From contig JASFBI010000043.1 in the NCBI GenBank assembly GCA_030149595.1, positions 1 through 8,811 on the forward strand: a stretch of 8,811 bases of DNA, read 5' to 3'. Source of the DNA: Desulfobacterales bacterium (GTDB lineage: Bacteria; Desulfobacterota; Desulfobacteria; Desulfobacterales; DAOWNP01). The notes under the pieces were generated by a model, which was not told the DNA's origin, did not search any database, and saw nothing but the letters and a program-made list of their open reading frames with translations. Shown here one piece after another: positions 7,104 to 8,811 of the stretch (its first letter is position 1; each line of letters starts with the position of its first letter). Position numbers and translations under genes: made by a program.

Positions 7104-7904
7104 TTAGAAAAAATCAACTATGGGAGTTAAAATTATCTCTATACGTCTGTTTTGAACCCTGCCATTTTTAGTCTTGTTTGAAGCTGCAGGATGATAATAA
7201 CTAAGTCCACATGAAGATAATCTATTTGGAGAGATGCCGGTTCTTTGAAGGAATAAAGTTACAGCAGCAGCCCGAGCTGATGATATGTGCCAGTTGGAAG
7301 GAAACCTCTCTTTTAATTTTTTCCCAATGGGAGTTTTATCTGAATGTCCATTAACAGAAATATTATAGTTTTTGTTGCTTAACAATATCTTTGAAAATTT
7401 GTTTAATTTTTTTTTGCCTTTACGGCTGACATTAACATATTGTTTAAACAGGTGAGCATTTAAGAAGGTGATAATAAAACTATCTTCTGCCTTTTTATAG
7501 TTAAAACCGGATAAAATAAGAGATGTTTTCAAACTTGCATCTGTCTTCTCTTTTTTTCTTTTTTTTTGATTAATCACCATGTTTTGAATGGCAATAATCA
7601 TATCTTTTTTATTAAGCTGGAATAAAAGGTCGTCTACTTCTGTTTCAAGATTTAAATTATTTTTTTGCAAATCATTGTTAATTATCTCTATTGTTGACAA
7701 CAAGTCTTTGAAACTTATATCATTTTTCTGTGCTATATCTGTAAATAAAAATTGCAGAGCCCTATTTCTTTTTTTTTCAAAAAAAAGCTCTTTTTTTGTT
7801 CTATTAAGTTTTTTCTCCAAAACAAGGTACTCTTTTTTCACAACACACGAAAAAAAAGAATTTAAAAACAAGAATATAACAGATATTATTAAAATTTTAC
7901 GCAT
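7104..7904 (-). CDS. Probable lipoprotein with coiled coil and C-terminal OmpA/MotB-type domain
   Basis: The 266-residue protein probably anchors an envelope component to peptidoglycan. Residues 1-19 are a signal peptide (RK, then a hydrophobic core) ending in NSFFSC; Cys20 would be the lipidated residue, although Phe at -3 makes the lipobox imperfect. Residues about 24-120 are Lys/Glu/Leu/Asn-rich and look coiled coil. Residues about 130-262 form an OmpA-family domain with VNGHSDKTPIG (184-194), HISSARAAAVTLFL (206-219), GISPNRLSSCG (223-233) and NKTKNGRVQNRRIEI (243-257). Asp189 and Arg211 occupy the positions that bind diaminopimelate in OmpA. The HSDKTPI form is closer to MotB-like domains than to enterobacterial OmpA. 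There is no beta-barrel domain. It has its own Shine-Dalgarno sequence and sits between a sensor kinase and the efflux operon. Long A and T runs in the coding strand (A7, T8, A9, A9) are notable. The domain call is firm; the biological role is unknown. Confidence 0.9.
   Translation of the reverse strand: MRKILIISVIFLFLNSFFSCVVKKEYLVLEKKLNRTKKELFFEKKRNRALQFLFTDIAQKNDISFKDLLSTIEIINNDLQKNNLNLETEVDDLLFQLNKKDMIIAIQNMVINQKKRKKEKTDASLKTSLILSGFNYKKAEDSFIITFLNAHLFKQYVNVSRKGKKKLNKFSKILLSNKNYNISVNGHSDKTPIGKKLKERFPSNWHISSARAAAVTLFLQRTGISPNRLSSCGLSYYHPAASNKTKNGRVQNRRIEIILTPIVDFF
7559..7567 (-). repeat. A9 homopolymer within the lipoprotein gene
   Basis: Nine consecutive A on the coding strand encode part of the Lys-rich stretch QKKRKKEK (113-120) between coiled coil and OmpA domain. 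Runs of this length are prone to replication or transcriptional slippage. A one-base change here would remove the peptidoglycan-binding domain while leaving the signal peptide and stalk. Confidence 0.6.
7769..7797 (-). repeat. Clustered A7/T8/A9 homopolymers in the lipoprotein gene
   Basis: Within 29 bases the coding strand carries A7 (7791-7797), GAGC, T8 (7779-7786), a single G, then A9 (7769-7777). The A7-GAGC-T8 part is also self-complementary. These runs encode KKELFFEKKR at about residues 37-46. The cluster is a plausible slippage hotspot, though strong A+T bias and Lys-rich coding alone might explain it. Confidence 0.55.
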
Positions 7905-7906
7905 TT

Positions 7907-7912
7907 CCCTCC
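7907..7912 (-). promoter_or_regulatory. Shine-Dalgarno site of the OmpA-type lipoprotein gene
   Basis: GGAGGG lies only 2 bases before the ATG at 7904, closer than the usual 5-9. It is nevertheless the only ribosome site near, and the frame begins with a proper signal peptide, so the start is retained. An out-of-frame ATG at 7912-7914 overlaps the same site and is not favoured. Confidence 0.55.
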
Positions 7913-8027
7913 ATATTAAAAAACGTAAGAGCCTGGTTCAAATTTAAATAATAAAAGAATAAAAAAAAATGAGTAATAATAACATTTAATGATATATTTT
8001 TGATGCAGAAAAATTAATGAATATAAT
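7913..8027. other. AT-rich intergenic region between kinase and lipoprotein genes
   Basis: About 115 bp without a gene. It is very A+T-rich, with an A9 run near 7961-7969 on the plus strand. The only GC-rich island is GAACCAGGCTC on the minus strand (7929-7939), an 11-mer with near dyad symmetry (one mismatched pair). A TTGAAC/TAATAT pair with 17-bp spacing ends on top of the lipoprotein ribosome site and would give an almost leaderless message, so I do not call it. A weak TATTAT box stands further upstream without a good -35. The promoter of the lipoprotein gene is therefore undetermined. Confidence 0.4.
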
Positions 8028-8031
8028 TCAT
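8005..8031 (-). terminator. Weak candidate terminator after the hybrid kinase gene
   Basis: ATGAAT-TAT-ATTCAT (8017-8031) is a 6-bp inverted repeat with a 3-base loop that includes the kinase TGA stop. It is followed on the minus strand by TAATTTTTCT. The arrangement of hairpin and T-rich tail fits an intrinsic terminator, but the stem is nearly all A/T and would be unstable. Read-through into the lipoprotein gene is quite possible. Confidence 0.22.
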
Positions 8032-8811
8032 GGATCAAGTAGTTTTCGTATTGCCATGGACAAATCAGAACATAAAAAGGGTTTTTTTGCAAAACAGTCT
8101 ATCCTGTTTTTTTTTATCTGTTTTTCCATGGCATCATCATAAGAACCAGAACAGAGAATAACAGGAACATCCTTGCGAATTTTTTTTACCTGTTTAGCAA
8201 GTTCAATACCTGAAAGTTCCGGCATATTAAAGTCAGTAATCACAATATCAATTAGTTCCTGGTTTAGGATAAAAAAATCCAGTGCTTTTCTACTCTCTGT
8301 AAAACATGTAACTGTGTAACCTAACTTTTGTAGTAAAATATTCTGTATTTCAGCTATGGAGATTTCATCATCTACAAATAAAATATACCCCTCCCCTTTA
8401 AGACTTTCTGGCTTTTGAGTATAAGGTTTTGTTATTCTATCTTTACTATCTGATTCTGGCAGATAAACTGTAAAAGTGGTTCCTTTTCCATGCTGACTTG
8501 AAATATCTATTTTCCCTTTGAGCTTTTTTATAATTCCAGACACAATTGAAAGACCTATGCCTGTTCCCAACTCCTTTGTGGTAAAATAGGGCTCAAATAT
8601 TCTGTTTTTAACAGCAGGATCAATGCCTGTGCCTGTATCTCTTATTTCAAGTTTTAAATACGCACCAACAAACATATTGTCTTCTTTATTAAGATCTTCT
8701 TTATTAAGATCTGTTTTAAATAAAGAGATATTGAGTATCCCCCCTTTATCTTCCATGGCATGGCATGCATTTGTACAAAGATTCATAACTATTTGATGAA
8801 TACTTGTATGG
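8028..8811 (-). CDS. Hybrid sensor histidine kinase, C-terminal part (ATPase plus receiver), open at right edge
   Basis: The visible 260 residues are the C-terminal part of a two-component sensor kinase; the frame runs through the right edge without a stop or start. The Met at 8786 is internal, since HTSIHQIV precedes it in frame and completes the ATPase N-box HQIVMNLCTNACHAM. Counting from that Met, the ATPase domain shows IRDTGTGID (G1, 48-56), IFEPYFTTK (F box, 63-71), LGTGIGLSIV (G2, 73-82) and GKGTTFTVYLP (100-110). A linker (111-130) leads to a receiver domain with the acidic pair VDDE (138-141), the phospho-acceptor Asp185 in ITDFNMPELSG (183-193), the signalling Ser213 in ILCSGSY and Lys235 in AKKPF. 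All key residues are present, so both domains should be active. The sensor and His-containing dimerisation parts lie outside. No DNA-binding output domain follows, so a phosphotransfer partner or separate regulator is expected. A 15-bp tandem duplication lies in the ATPase domain. Confidence 0.93.
   Translation of the reverse strand, partial: HTSIHQIVMNLCTNACHAMEDKGGILNISLFKTDLNKEDLNKEDNMFVGAYLKLEIRDTGTGIDPAVKNRIFEPYFTTKELGTGIGLSIVSGIIKKLKGKIDISSQHGKGTTFTVYLPESDSKDRITKPYTQKPESLKGEGYILFVDDEISIAEIQNILLQKLGYTVTCFTESRKALDFFILNQELIDIVITDFNMPELSGIELAKQVKKIRKDVPVILCSGSYDDAMEKQIKKNRIDCFAKKPFLCSDLSMAIRKLLDP
8680..8712 (-). repeat. In-frame 15-bp tandem duplication in the kinase ATPase domain
   Basis: The unit at 8680-8694 is repeated exactly at 8695-8709 and followed by the first three bases of a third copy. 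Read on the coding strand it gives DLNKE twice (residues 26-35 counted from the Met at 8786). The repeat lies between the N-box and the strand carrying G1, a surface loop position that tolerates length change. Perfect identity of the copies suggests a recent duplication by slippage. Confidence 0.85.

Noticed and set aside
7908..7944. TTGAAC and TAATAT as a promoter for the lipoprotein gene
   Set aside because: The -10 box would abut the ribosome site, so the transcript would start at about the Shine-Dalgarno sequence and lack it.
7588..7947. Plus-strand frame of 119 codons over the lipoprotein gene
   Set aside because: Its Phe/Ser/Ile-rich product results from reading poly-A coding tracts in reverse; the minus-strand gene has a signal peptide and an OmpA domain.
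1..8811. CRISPR array, tRNA/rRNA, insertion sequence or phage genes
   Set aside because: No regularly spaced repeats, cloverleaf-like GC-rich segments, transposase motifs or terminal inverted repeats were seen on either strand.

Overview
The window is an AT-rich stretch of Gram-negative bacterial chromosome in which every convincing gene lies on the minus strand. An outer-membrane channel, an RND pump and an OmpA-type lipoprotein place it in a double-membrane bacterium. The AT-rich composition, the poly-Lys/poly-A style of the proteins, the ATPase box of the hybrid histidine kinase (NLCTNACHAM) and the RND subtype all resemble the sulfate-reducing Desulfobacterota (Desulfobacterales). That placement is inference from style, not proof.

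Layout, read in the direction of transcription (high to low coordinates): (1) 8811-8028, the C-terminal part of a sensor kinase, with an ATPase domain fused to a receiver domain; its sensor half lies outside the window. (2) 7904-7104, a probable lipoprotein with a coiled-coil stalk and a C-terminal OmpA/MotB-type peptidoglycan-binding domain. (3) A 136-bp AT-rich gap with a credible promoter (TTTACT, 17 bp, TATAGT) whose -10 box sits inside the 12-bp palindrome AAACTATAGTTT. (4) 6967-236, a very compact four-gene unit with gaps of 2, 4 and 3 bp: RND membrane-fusion (adaptor) protein, RND inner-membrane pump, TolC-like outer-membrane protein and a family 2 glycosyltransferase. (5) 184-1, the first 61 codons of a DUF262-family protein that runs off the left edge. 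Its reading frame is only visible on the minus strand and is preceded by a good Shine-Dalgarno sequence.

How it works together: the adaptor, pump and TolC-like channel form a complete tripartite efflux system that can span both membranes. The glycosyltransferase start lies 3 bp after the channel gene's stop with no Shine-Dalgarno sequence of its own, so it is probably translated by re-initiation. This suggests that export and glycosylation are linked, for instance in building or exporting a glycosylated envelope component; this is inference. The kinase/receiver and the OmpA lipoprotein are separate transcription units by spacing, but they may belong to the same envelope-response locus.

I do not see a clearly undescribed system. 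The points most worth a second look are the DUF262 gene at the left edge (a family that includes type IV restriction and other anti-phage nucleases), the pump-glycosyltransferase coupling, the pump's TM10 proton-relay position, which is Asn-Asp rather than the AcrB Lys, and the palindrome over the promoter. No tRNA, rRNA, CRISPR array, transposase or insertion sequence was recognised. No gene-free stretch exceeds about 140 bp.
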